Below are positions 1 through 11,954 of a DNA stretch of 64,000 nt, piece by piece. The stretch is from Lepiota brunneoincarnata. Its lineage: Eukaryota; Basidiomycota; Agaricomycetes; Agaricales; Agaricaceae. The position numbers and the translations under genes were made by a program. How positions within the stretch are numbered: position 1 is the stretch's first letter; every line of letters starts with the position of its first letter. Location of the stretch: contig JAEBUN010000044.1 in assembly GCA_023014365.1 (NCBI GenBank), positions 248,001 through 312,000 of the forward strand, written 5' to 3'. The notes below the pieces were generated by a model, which saw only the letters and a program-made list of their open reading frames with translations, made no database searches and was not told the origin of the DNA.

Positions 1-750
1 CAAATTTGACTGACCATCGTACTATTTTGAAAGAATGCAATAATTCCGTCCACTCGGTTTCCTCTGAGATCATGTACTCGGCCCTCATTCCAAACTGTTC
101 AGCTTCAACATCTACCACGTCTCGCCGCGGGGTCCGTTCTACTCATGTCTAGTTCGTGAGGTTTTATATGAATGTGGGTAAATCAGGGGCGCAGTGTTCT
201 TAGAAGCCTAGGTGCCTCTGCATCTCAGGTTCTCGTGTCATGTCTGGAAGCCCGACGAGGATACAAACAGTGCGAATACCAATGATTTCCCGGAAAGGGA
301 GTGGTAAACTTTGGCAGTGGGCTTAAGATCTTTGGCCGGAGCTGAGGGTGGATATAATGTGAGGATACCTGGGGCTCGAGCCCTTGTGTTTCGAGTGAGA
401 TTTATCTTGATTAGGTGGGGCCGCTGGCGGTCGGAAATGAAGAAGTATTACGACAATGAAACGTGCTCGTTCAACGTCAGAGGTCTTGGCGGGCGTGTGG
501 AGAGTCAGAATAGAGAAGTATCTCTTTGCCTTATCTTATCTCGACTGGAGGAGGCATGAGGCTCGCATAAGTGAACGCCCTTCATCACAGTGACCGACGC
601 GTCGTAGGGTTGAGAAAACGCGCGTTACATTTTCCTTGTCACAAATTTGGACGGACGTTCCATCAACAACAGCGCCTCAGGCCTTTCCCCGCAATCCCCA
701 CCAAGACGTCCGCTGACCATCTATCCCAGCGGGGAGACTCGTATTGAGCT
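1..750. other. 5' edge, no supported gene
   Basis: No ORF here shows coding character that I can connect to a family. A short open frame at 311-559 has no recognisable domain and no intron-exon pattern, so I do not call it. The last part is presumably promoter and 5' UTR of the coiled-coil gene that starts near 751. Confidence 0.5.
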
Positions 751-3700
751 ATGTGGGCTAAGATCAGCTCGGCGCTGAAACCGCGCCACTGCGCAGGAGG
801 ACTCTACCCCATCTTCGCAGGGAGACGTTATGACGAGGGTTCTCGAGCAGCATCCTAACATGTCTGTTTTTCATAATAACGAGAATCCTGCCCCTCCATC
901 GAGCCCGCCGCCTTCGCCATCAAAACGTGCAATCTTCAAACGACTATCGAAGGATCCGGATTCTGTCCGAGCGCCCTCACCTTCACTTAGGCTGTTACCA
1001 AAGAAAATGAAAGCTAGCCTACCTTTTAATAACGGTTTGTTGATTCTTGGTTAGTTTGGTTCAACATCATCTGACTCTAGCCTCTCAGCTTCACAGTCCT
1101 CCTTGCCCAATTCCATAGGGGACTCTGGTCAATCCTCCGACGAGCAACCTAACAAAGCATAGGACGCAGTCTTCTCAGGAAACTGTACGCTCTTTGGCGA
1201 GCACATTTCGCAGACCATCGCTCGACCTCTTGCGTTTGAACACACAAGAGAGTGCGCGACCCTCAATGGACTCGCCCGTGGACAACAAGTATAACTCCGT
1301 TCGGTCTATCCTCCGAGATCCAAACACGCCAGGAACGGGCCAAAACGTTCGTTTCTTCTCCCGTGATGCTTATAAAGTGATCAGTCCGGAGGAATCCATG
1401 GAGGAGAGTTTCCTCTCCCCGCCGCAACAAGTGCGACTCCCCGAACACACATCTTTCATGGACCGACTCAACCAGCTGAGCTCAAATAATACGAGCACTC
1501 CTATTGTTACTCGGACGTCCCCTCCTGGGTCTAAATCACGCCCATCCCTTAACGGCGTCTTTTCGCCCTTGGAGTCTCCGAAGGAGAAGAGTGAGATTGA
1601 GGATAGTGGAACCCCTCCCGAGGGTTCAATGTCAATGTCATTATCTGGCCCATCATCGCCCCCGAGCTTCAATGCCGGGGGCTCTTTCGATATGTCGCAC
1701 CAGCTCGACCTTCCCGCCTTCCCGCCGGGTTTGGGATTTGACGTTAATTCGCCCCTGCTTGGAAGTACCATCGATTTGAACCTCTCCATTTCCGATATGG
1801 ACTCCGCAGCGAACCAGATGACCTCCACTCCCTGTAAACCTACGGGATCAACTGGTGGGAAGGGGAAAGAAAGGGAGGATAGCATCAAGGAAGAGGGAAG
1901 AGAGGAAGGAGCTATTCTGGCAGCGCCAGCCGCTGCCTCTGCGACTGTTGACGAAACCATCTTCCATGCAAAGGAGAAGTCGCCCAAAGTTTCCCCAACC
2001 CCTGCACGATCGCAGCCAGTCCTTTAGCTTCGGTCAGACGGTCTTCTACTCAGCGATCAAATCCCCTACTTCGGGGGACTTGTCAGCTGCATACTCGTCC
2101 AGCGATAACGTGCGACCTTCAGAGGACGGATCTGGCGTCCCTTCTCCGCCTTCGGGGAAGCCTCGTAGCCGGGCACTCAGCGATACCGTGTTCCAGACTA
2201 TGTTGCGATCCCCCACGAATAAAGCTCCAGAGGCGGACATTAATGACGAGTCGTCTCATGATCTCGTCATGTTTACTCCGCCCATTGCTGAACCCGATCC
2301 ATTTAACGCCAACGCGAATACCTATTACACCCCTCAGACGATGATACCCACTACGCCACCTCAGGGTGTCATCAAACATACGCGAAAGGCCTCGAAGGAG
2401 GAGGGTCTCATTTACTCTTTGCAGGCGCAGTTGGCGTTGCAGACGGAGCTGTGCAGTCAATATGAGGCTGATCTTCGGGCCCGAGATGAGCTTGTGGAGA
2501 TTCTGGGCAATGAAGGTTTCAGATTTGGAGAAGCAGGAAAGTCAGCGGAGGAGCGCGCTCCGGCAGTGGAAGAAGAAAGTGCAAGAGTTGGAGAGGGCGT
2601 GCCGGTTGTTGGAGGAGGAGGTTGATAGTTCGAGACAGGAAAGTATGGAACGAAGTGTCATGGACGAGGCGAGTGGGGAAGCGTTGAGGATGCTGCACAG
2701 GCAGATTGCGGGTCTGGAAAGGGAGAAGAAGGAATGGGTGAAGCAGGAAGGAGTCTTTGAAGGAGGAGGTTGAGACGTTGGAGGCGCTTATTAAGGAACG
2801 CACGGAGGACGTTATCAACCTCAAGGAAACGCTGTGGAGTCGTGATGAGAGCGAGCGTGAGCTGAAGGATGGGTTAAGAGAAGCAAAGGAGCAGATTGAA
2901 ATGTTGGGCAATGTCAGTCTGGGGCTGATTGATGAAGGCGAGTTGAGAAGGTTGGGCGCGGAGCGGGTCTTGAAAGTCGAGGAAGAGAGGACAGCAGTAT
3001 CGCGCTGCTGAGATTGGATGGGAACAAGAATGCACTGAGCTGGCCATGAAGCTGGAGCTGATGCAGGTGGAGAAGGCTAGAGTCGAAGAACAGTTGGACA
3101 GCTTGAAGCAGCAGTTGAAGGTCGAAGGAGGAGGAATTCGACGTATTGAAGGGCGAGCTAGAGGCCCAGTGGGGACATACGGAGAAAGCCTCGGAAAAGA
3201 TTCAGGAACTGCAGGAAGCGACACTCACCGCAGAGGACAAGGCGACTAGATTCGAACGGGAGAGGGACGAGGTCGTTCAAGAGCGCGATGAGTTCGCCAA
3301 GAAGTATGACGAGGCCGAGCAGAGAGTCGGCGACCTCGAATCGGAGTGGGGCGAGAATGAGAAGGGGAAAGCTGAACTTGAGTCTGAGCTGCAGGAGCTC
3401 TGGGAACTCAAGGATACATTGGAGAAGGAATGCGAGCAGGTGTGTTTTAAAGCAATCATTTGAAACTCTTGAGCTCATTCTACGATCAGCTTGAGGAGCA
3501 ACTTGGGCAGGAGCGAGGTCACTCCGAAGGTCTCAGCCGCGCCCTTCAACAATGCGAGGATCGCATTGCTCAGCTCGAGCAAGAACGACAATTCGCCGCT
3601 GAGGATATCAGTCGTCTCGAGGAGAACCTTCGTCGCCGTGATGAAGAGATTGCCGAACATTCCAAGAACGCTCGTGACCAGGGGTCTGAAGCCGAGGGCC

Positions 3701-4640
3701 TACGGGAAGAGTTTGGCAAACTAAAACGCGAGCACACCCACATCGTTAACGAACAATCTCGTGCGTTGAAGGAGGCTGTGGAATCCGAGGCGATAGCGAA
3801 GGAGCAGCTCCAGGCTCTCGTTCGTCAGAAGGCCGAGGTCGATATAGAGCTGAAGACTACGAAAGATCGCCTAAACACGCAGAAGGACGATGTAGAGCGA
3901 CTACGACGACAGGTGCATGATTTACAGCAGGAAAGTGCTGATAAAGAGGTCAAACTCCTTCAGCACGCGAAGCAACATGCACAAGCCAAGGAAGATATTC
4001 ATGGTCTGAATATTGCTCTTGATGCGAAGCAACAAGAAGTCGAATTGGTAGATATGGTTAATTCGTTGCGGACCATCGTTTCTGACGACTCTTATGTAGT
4101 ACAAGCGCAAAATGGCTGTCAAATCTAGCTCTATCAGCACTCCCTGCCTCCAGTTCCAAGACATCTCATCGTCGTGATCCATCGATCTTCGACAACACTC
4201 CTACCGTTTCCCGGCCAGCCTCCCGTGCGGCTTCTGTTGTTTCTGATTCCGGAAGTGTCAAAAGCTCGATAGAAAGTGCCAAGATTTCGGCGCTCGGGAA
4301 GAGTAGTCGGATCAACGTTCTAAACGGGGGCTCGACAGGTTCCGCTGTGAAGAGGCGCATAGAAGGATCAATGGGACCTCCGCCACTGAAACCTCGTCCT
4401 TCGCTGTCGGGTACACCGACTCCTGCTGCCCGACCCTCAACATTGGCGCGTTCAAGCACCGTGAAACCCCAGACTGGACCCACTACTCCGGTTCCTCACC
4501 GTCGGGTAGTCTCTGGGGACACTGGTAAGGTCAAGCCCCGGCCATCGATTATGAGCCCCACGCCGAGCGTCTCGGAGTTGGATGAAAAAGAAAACATCGA
4601 CACCTCACGGCGAAGGAGCCTCATCCCTGCCCCTGTATGA
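751..4640 (+). CDS. Long coiled-coil protein, unassigned, several frame breaks
   Basis: The N-terminus probably begins MWAKISSALKP at 751 and changes frame before a Pro/Ser-rich stretch that is open from 830. A disordered Ser/Thr/Pro region follows (1194-2400) with the block SILRDPNTPGTG near 1300. Residues from 2400 to about 4110 form an almost continuous Glu/Lys/Leu/Gln heptad coiled coil, and the C-terminus is a basic Ser/Pro tail ending in SLIPAPV. At least two introns are plausible, near 1040 and 3440. The frame changes without a usable intron near 795, 1158, 2000, 2515, 2760, 3000 and 3125, several times next to short C, G or A runs, so either the assembly has indel errors or the gene is decaying. 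The architecture resembles spindle-pole or cytoskeletal scaffold proteins, but I recognise no diagnostic domain and assign no function. Confidence 0.7.
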
Positions 4641-5300
4641 GGGAAGACGATGGGTCGTATGGCTGTTTGTACGCAGAGTTGCATTTGGCAATGGTATGGA
4701 CATCCCGAGTTTCTGCCTCCATTTCCGTTCCTCTAATTATTGTCTTGCTTTCGTTGTAAATGATCTGCTGCTTTCGATTTGCTGTGATTGTATTGACTAC
4801 TCTCGTATGGTCCACTGTCCCAACTCCCACGCATCGTTATCTATATGTCATTTGTTAGCAATACCTATGTTCCTCGAGTAAATTACAACCGAGCAAAAAT
4901 ATTTGGAAATGCGAAAAGCGAGGATATGCTGAACAACTAGCCGGGACCCATGGTGTTCTCGGAACGTATGTATATATATGATGGGACTGGTAACGAAGAT
5001 GGTGTAGATAAATGGGAATCCAACGCATTGCCATGATCACAAGGAGAAGCGCCACCAATGCGAACGTGTGGACACACGTAAAGATTAATTTCAAAACCCA
5101 TGTGCACTCGCTCTAGCCGATGAGGTCGTCATCAAACCCCACGGCTAATCGCGAAGGCGGTTGTTGGACTTTGTCGGCTCCATCCCACCCACCCCCCGCC
5201 CCGGACTGGTGGAGAGGCTAAATATACCCCCCCTAGAGCCCACGGCCACACGGACGCCTGCCACTCTCTTATCCTCCCACTACATTGAACTGCAACCATT
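4641..5300. other. Intergenic: 3' flank of coiled-coil gene, promoter of permease
   Basis: AT-rich sequence follows the stop codon at 4640 and probably contains the 3' UTR. No coding signal is seen on either strand. The part just before 5301 is the promoter side of the permease and holds a TATA-like element. Confidence 0.5.
5219..5226 (+). promoter_or_regulatory. TATA-like element upstream of permease
   Basis: The sequence taaatata lies 75 nt before the ATG at 5301, a spacing usual for a fungal core promoter, and is followed by a C run. The call rests on position and composition only. Confidence 0.35.
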
Positions 5301-7879
5301 ATGAACAGCATGGATGAAAAGAGACCTGCTTCCACCATCGAAACGTCTGACGAGGATGACAAGGAACTCGTCGCATTGGGGTACAAACCTTCCTTCAAGC
5401 GGGAGTTTACAAGCCTAGCTACAGTATGTGATTATTGGTCCGTGTGGGTGACCCCTCGATGACGTTGAGTCTGGCAGATAAGCTTTGCGTTCAGTATTAT
5501 GGTGAGGACTTCCCTCGGACCCTATAGTGGCCAGTACTTTGTCCTCAGTGGTTATTAGGGTCTCTGTTCGAGTATCGCGACGACGTTCAATACACCTTTA
5601 CTTCTGGGTGGCCCTGCATCGGTGAGTTATGAACTATGTGGATCAATTCTTGGCTGAATCATGGGCGCTGGGTTTTTTTTTTTTTTCTCTCCACAGGTCG
5701 TGTGGTGTTGGATCATTGGGGCTTCGGTGTGTTTCACGCTTGGGGCGAGCATTGCAGAAATTGTCAGTGCATACCCCACATGTGGTGGCCTGTGAGTTTT
5801 TTTTTCTTTCCCTTCTCGCTTATCATGGCCGATGTGCACGGATATGGGTAACCTAACCCCCTCTTTGTGTGATAGGTACACTGCTTCTGCTCAGCTTGCC
5901 CCGAAGAAGTACCGTGCAAAGGCAAGTACTTGCCTTTGTCTGTTTCCTGCTCATTTCCTCCCGGCGGGGCTAATGTGACTGACCAGGTCGGGTGGTTAGT
6001 CGGATGGCTTAATATTCTTGGTCAGGTGCCTTTGATTAGTTGTTTGGGGCTATCTTTGACATCCGAGAAGGCCAGATCGCTGGTGGTTCTTCGACCGAGT
6101 TTGGCCTTTCTAATATGATTTGGGCAGCAGGTTAGTGTTGGAAGGGTGAGTGAGCGCATCGTCGAACAGAACTATTTTTTCGATTTCTGATATCTCAAAG
6201 GGAGCAGATTTCGAGTTGAGTTCGGTGAGGGCGTGTTCAGATGATCATATGCAACTGATTATTCAGTGTTTATTAGGGGAAAACTGTGGGTCTCTTTGCC
6301 GGACTGACGGTGCTGCATGGAGTTTTGGTGCGTCATTTCGTTCCTATTTTCGTCCTCTTTCATCTTGATGGAGGATGTCGTTAAAGAATTCCTTGGCTAC
6401 CCGTCACCTTGCTAGACTGACCAAGGGCTTCGTCTTTGTTAATCTGGGAACTACTTTCCGTATGTGGCTCTCCCTTTCCAGTTCTCATCTTGTGATTTTG
6501 AGTGGTAGCCCAGTTATTATTATTGTACTATTGGCAACCACACCGCGATCGGAAATGCACCCTGCAAGCTATGTCTTTGGTTCGGCGGGTATTGTTAACC
6601 AGACTGGAGGTTGGAATACTGGCATCGCGTTTTTATTCGGTCTCCTGAGTGTCCAATGGACGGTGAGTTACTTTCGAACGTTTGCAGGTCGGGAGGGGGG
6701 AAACACTGATAAATTTGATCTAGATGACGGTAAGGATTAAATACCCTCACTACTGACCGCGAGCTGACGTCTAATGTCTAGGATTATGACGCAACTGCAC
6801 ATATTTCGTTCGTCCTCTATTAAATCTTCCTACTTTCTGGGGCTAAATATCGGCGGTGCAGGGAAGAGGTCCAAAGAGCTGCCTACGCCGCACCCTCTGC
6901 CATCATCATCGCTGGTTCGTACTTATTGCCCCCGCTCCGCCCTCCAATATAACTGAGAGGAATCTATCCCCAGTTGTCGGCACTGGCCTCATTGGATGGC
7001 TATTAAATATCGTCCTTATCCTATGTTCTGGCCCTTTGTGAGTCATGAAATTCTATCTTACGTGCACGATTACCCACCCAACACGTAAAAGAGAAAATCT
7101 TCCCGGGCCGTCGGGGTCCGCGTTCCTCCAGGTATGGGTATGCCCATAGTCATTGGCTTGGAGCTATTTCAACGAGCTTGGGTTCTTAGATTATGGTCGA
7201 TCCGAATGGGAAGGACAGGAGCCCTGATCTTATGGGTGAGTAGGATGCATACGCTCCGCCTCTCTTCCATATCACATCTCCACTTGTATAGGTTCCCGTC
7301 TGCCTTACAGCATTCTTTGTTGTGCAAACAGCACTTCAAGCCACTTCCCGCACGGTTTATGCATTCAGCCGCGATCACGGTACTTGTTATAGGTCTTCTC
7401 TCTCCCTGAGCTTGCATTCGCTTATTGAGTCCAGGTCTTCCTGATGGCGGGTACTTTGGAAAGACTAGCAAGATAACAGACACTCCCCTCCGAGCTGTCT
7501 GGGTTTCAACCATCGTCGGGATTCTTCCTGGCTTGCTAGATCTAGCCAGCCCCGTTGCCGCTAATGCTATTTTCTCGTTGACAGCCATGGCTCTTGATTT
7601 GAGCTACATCATTCCTATCTTCCTTCGCAGGATCAACTGACTGGTGTTGTTGTTGTTATGAGGTCATCACTGGTGGTGTCATTATCCTGGCATAGTAAGT
7701 TCGCCGTCGTTTACGTTTAAAGTGCCCCTCCCCTGATAAACAATGCAAATAGTGCTTGGTACTTCGCCGCCGCCCACAAACACTATACCGGGCCGCAGTC
7801 CAACCTTCACCAGGATGACGACTCCACGGGGCAAGGTCCAGTGTCGGAAGATGCCAAGTCTAGTCAAGATCTGGCCTGA
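5301..7879 (+). pseudogene. APC-family amino-acid/choline/GABA permease, internally deleted
   Basis: Spliced exons read MNSMDEKRP..., then a first membrane segment (FNTPLLLGGPAS), WCWIIGASVCFTLGASIAEI, SAYPTCGGLYTASAQLAPKK, STEFGLSNMIW, NQTGGWNTGIAFLFGLLSVQ, LPGPSGSAFLQ, FSRDHGLPDGGYFGKTSK and LDLSYIIPIFLRR. These are hallmarks of fungal APC-superfamily transporters, which move amino acids, choline or GABA across the plasma membrane with 12 helices. More than ten short GT-AG introns are visible. Two faults stand out. The frame slips by one base near 7200, before the RTGALILW segment. After the RRI at about 7632, only some 25 nt separate it from the VITGGVIILA exon, where the family has roughly 50-60 residues including a helix. 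The C-terminus (HKHYTGPQSNL) is intact, with a stop at 7877-7879. Substrate is undecided. The gene is probably non-functional unless the deletion is an assembly collapse. Confidence 0.8.
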
Positions 7880-8730
7880 ACGCCAATGATCTACCTGGTG
7901 TTCGTTCCAAGGCACGCACGCACGCTCCTGACAGCACAGTTCAGAACGGAACCGTCAAGTGTGATTTGGAAGTTTCCCTCTCTCTCCCCCCCCGTCGTTT
8001 CCGCAGTTTCTATATTATCTAGACCGTGAATATAGTTGTGTCATTAGTGACAGCCGGATATTTCGGAATTCATAATAGGCGAGTGGGGGTGGGGGGGTTG
8101 TCAATCACTTTTCTGAGTGTCCGTGATGTGAGGATGTTATATGTCTTGACTCGTAGCGAGGAATGGAAGCAGTTTGAGCTCAAGACCGGGCCATTGGGGT
8201 CAATGGCAAAAAGGCAGCTGACTTGTTACTATACGGTCCATTATATTCGGAAGGAGCCCGATAGGAATGCAGGCTTGACGCAAGACTTGTGATGTGCAGT
8301 GCATAGGTTGCCCCCCTACGTCATCATGCATCGTCATGACATAGCATCCATCATCATCATAATGTGCCTGAAAGTAAATGGAATGTTGGAGACCCAACGC
8401 AACCACCCGCACTCAATATCTTTACACTCAAATCCCAAGTGCCTCCTTGTTACACTTACGTCCTCCCCCCCACTGCCCCCCCCCCTTCCCTCCCAGGCGA
8501 CATGTTCCGGTACAACTCGGCGGGTTCATCACAGACATAGACATAGTGGCGTCCATCAAATGGCCTTCTCTCCCCCTCCACCACCACCACTCTGCGAAGC
8601 ACAGGGATAAAATACCCACATTATTGCCGCCTCGATAACTCCCTGCGAGTGCGATGCGTCTGAATATACAAAAAGGACATTAGGAACGTAAATTGTATTC
8701 CTGAGCACATGCAGCCCGCGTTGCCCGCAA

Positions 8731-8746
8731 GGGGGGGGGGGGGGGG
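8731..8746 (+). repeat. Poly-G tract, 16 bases
   Basis: Sixteen consecutive G followed by aaagg. This is the longest G run in the window and one of a series of such runs between 8.4 and 16.7 kb. The run length is also the kind of place where read-length errors are likely. Confidence 0.9.
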
Positions 8747-10642
8747 AAAGGAAACTAGCCGACGGCTAACCAGGATGTTGTGGATCCGGAGTTGGCAAGG
8801 GACTCAAAGAACCAGGTCCAAAAATGATTCACTGAGGGGCGCTGTAGAGGGTAAAGGGTTGAGGGCGAAGGGAATGTACGGTAACCGACTTGGGTCCCCT
8901 CAACGAGGCGGACGGCAGCACAGCCGGCAACGGAAAAAGATTTCGAACGTTCGAGGACTTGTGTATGGTAACGGCATTATACTAATCCTGAGAAGAAAAA
9001 AAAGACCTGATCTTGTCTTCGCCTCGGTTACCTCGCTTGCCAGTGCCCATCTATTTCCAAGGGCGTACTGAATCTAAGGGCCTCCCTCCCCCACTCCGTA
9101 TCGGTCTCGGGTCATGGTGGAGAAGGTGGGGAAGGGAAGAGGGGGGGTGAGAGAGGATGGGGGAATGGTTGACGCCCCACAAGCGATGTCATGTTCTTTT
9201 TATTCTGTACTTGGCTATAACAATCTTTCTCCAGCCGGCTTGGAGGGTCCCACCGCTTGGGTGCTGTCCGAGATGGTAGAGGCACTATGGTTGATTTTGT
9301 TAGGCGAAATGCGATCCGGCGGTGTTCTCTTCGACAAGAAATGAGAGATTTTAGGGACTATTGGTGAGGGAGGGAGGGGGGGGGTGGGTAATTGTTCGGA
9401 TCTGGTAGAACGTGGGAGGTGGGTGGTGTGCATGGTAGGTGTTTGTTTAGCGAGATATTCCGTTTCTTGTCCAACACTTTGCGACTCGGGACGGGATCAA
9501 CGCTCAACGTCCTAAGCTCCGGGAGCCCCCCCTCTATCCTCAAGCTCCCCACCACTCCTTCCTTCCTGACAGGCTCTAATACTCTATGATGTAATTGGTG
9601 AGTCTAACGTGTATCCTGAGAGCACAAGGTCCCGATTGTTCACTTTAGCGTTAGTGCGGAAGTCTGTGGAACATACTAGTCGTGCGGGAGAATAGTGTGG
9701 TATTATTCTTGTTCACCCTGGGTTTGCCGACTTCAGGTTTAGCTTTGAATCGGGGCGACCCCCGATAAGCATAGAAGGACATGTCAATCACAAAGAGCTG
9801 AAAACATGAGATTTAGTTACCCGAACACAAATCTGATGATAAGCGAAAAAAAAATAGTTGGACCTTGCTGGAAACGATAGCGTATCCCCGCATTGAGAGC
9901 ACAACAAGAGGGTCCCCCTCCGTCGCCGCCTTCGGGTATAGGTATATCCAATATATGTTTTGGCATAGAAACGAATGAAAAGTGAACGGCGGTGGAAAGG
10001 AATGTATTTTATCGCCAGAATAAAATGTTCCATGCAGGGTAAGCTGAGTGTGAGGATGCCTCGCGGGGAGGGGGTGGGGGGGGACCGCTCTCATCGTCTA
10101 TCAACCACCCCCTTTCCTTTTCCAACTCAGCGCCAGTCCGAACACACACACGCGCGCGCGCCCGTTCCCTGCCCCCCTGTGTCTTCGAGACTGATTATTA
10201 CGGCCGGCACGAATCAGCGCACCGAGTAACAATCAGCCCCCCTCCCGTCCGCTGTACCACCGTTGATAATTCTTTCGCGGCGTTCGTAAACCCAAATAAT
10301 CGGCTTGACGTTCCACTGGCTTCTGCGACGTCAGCGGTGTTTGGAGAAAAATGCCTCATATCGTGAGCCTTCCCGTTCGGGGGGATGCCCACTGAATGCT
10401 CCCCCCCGTTCACGCCGATAATGCTATTGTTCGAGACTGGGCGCCGGGCCCCTCCCAGGTCGTTTTGGCGAGGATGGGGGGGGGGAGTATCTCTTTGAAC
10501 ATGCGCTGTACACACTCCATTTTTATCGCCAAGAAGTCAACGATGATAAGGCGTTCCCGAGCGAAGTCAACCAGGGCCTGGCAACCCTTGTGGATTAGGA
10601 CACTTTAAGTAGTCTTCGATGTCGAACATGCACTTGGTTAGT

Positions 10643-10665
10643 CTACACACACACACACACACACG
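10643..10665 (+). repeat. AC dinucleotide microsatellite
   Basis: A run of about ten AC units inside the gene desert. Similar AC runs occur near 10963-10982 and 11927-11954. Confidence 0.9.
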
Positions 10666-11926
10666 CAACCTCGCCAGTCGAATTCGGAAGCTAGAAGGCC
10701 GTCGCCTAGTACCCTATCCCAGACAATGTACATACTTTATGCATCATGCTTGGCCTTCACAAAACCTTTCCTTGGCACTTCTAAAAGACGCAAATCGACT
10801 ACCCTACTTCAGTTGACACGTACTATAGTGCGGAAACCCCTTATCCTCATGTAATCAGCTTCGTTGCCGTCGAGGCAACTGGGCATCCCCAGGAAAGGCA
10901 AAAAAGGGGGCTGCAATTTCTCGCCAGTTCCCTGATCTTCTCAATGGGACAGCCCTCGGACTTACACACACACACACACACCACATGTTTTACATCAGAG
11001 ATTCAAAGAACTTCTTGGCGAGAACCATCGCTGGACCTTGAATAGATAAATATGACCCACTTCTGCTCTTTCTTTTTTTTTTTTTGGCTTCACACCCACC
11101 CCTTAAAGTAATCGCGTATCCAGGTTTGGCGGAAGCCAGTCGTCGGTGTCGGCCTCGGCCGGTGTGTGGTGAAGGGCTGACGGGATGTGTACTCCGAGAG
11201 ACGGCGCCGCGCATCGGCTGGGGGTTGGGACTGGCTGACGGCAAAGGGGGTATTGATTCGTTGGGACACCTTCCTTCCTCTCTCCCCGCATAGAGTCCAT
11301 CGTTAAGATCTTGATCCCCAGGGTATTTTTTACTGGTATATACCTCTTGTTCTCATGCGTCACTCTAGAGAGGATGGAAGGGGCTTGAAAAAGGATATTT
11401 TATCCATTCGGTTGTCCTCATGGATCAATTTGTGAGTGAGTGTTCGCGGATGAGAAGCTGCGAAGGGGAAGGGGGGGGGGTATACATATGGAAAGACAAC
11501 AACAGAAGCTCTGGTGAGAAACATACGCGGCTATATCGCTGATAGCGACTGCCCGTCCTCTCATCAACCCTTTTGACCCAGAGAATATTCTTGCCAATAG
11601 TCGTGCGTTGTGTGTTTTGGTCATCTATGACTCCCCCTCGAGGAAGGACCCGCAAAGCGAAACCCTTGTCGCGCCCTTTATTCTGCAAAAAAAAAAAATA
11701 ACTTACTTTAACCCGTCTGTCCCGTCGCTTAACACGAGCACGAGTTTCCGAAATGCTGAGATCCAGGTCATTCATAAACCGCGAGGCAAATGTCCATGGT
11801 CCTACCTGTCGGCTAACAGAGAATATTTTCGGCTTTTTGGTTCATGAATCAAAAACACCCTAGTTAAATTCGTAAGGGACATAATGCGTTGGGCTATTGT
11901 CGGAAACCCCGAAGTGACGCCTTTGA

Positions 11927-11954
11927 GACACACACACACACACGCACACGCACA
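11927..11954 (+). repeat. AC/GC-interrupted microsatellite
   Basis: A run of AC units with single G interruptions at its 3' end, in non-coding sequence. Confidence 0.85.

Noticed and set aside
1370..1987. Minus-strand ORF of 205 codons opposite the coiled-coil gene
   Set aside because: It is the antisense shadow of a Ser/Pro-rich plus-strand exon with better codon pattern and has no domain of its own.
10643..11954. CRISPR-like array from recurring AC tracts
   Set aside because: These are simple dinucleotide microsatellites without equal spacers, in a eukaryotic genome.
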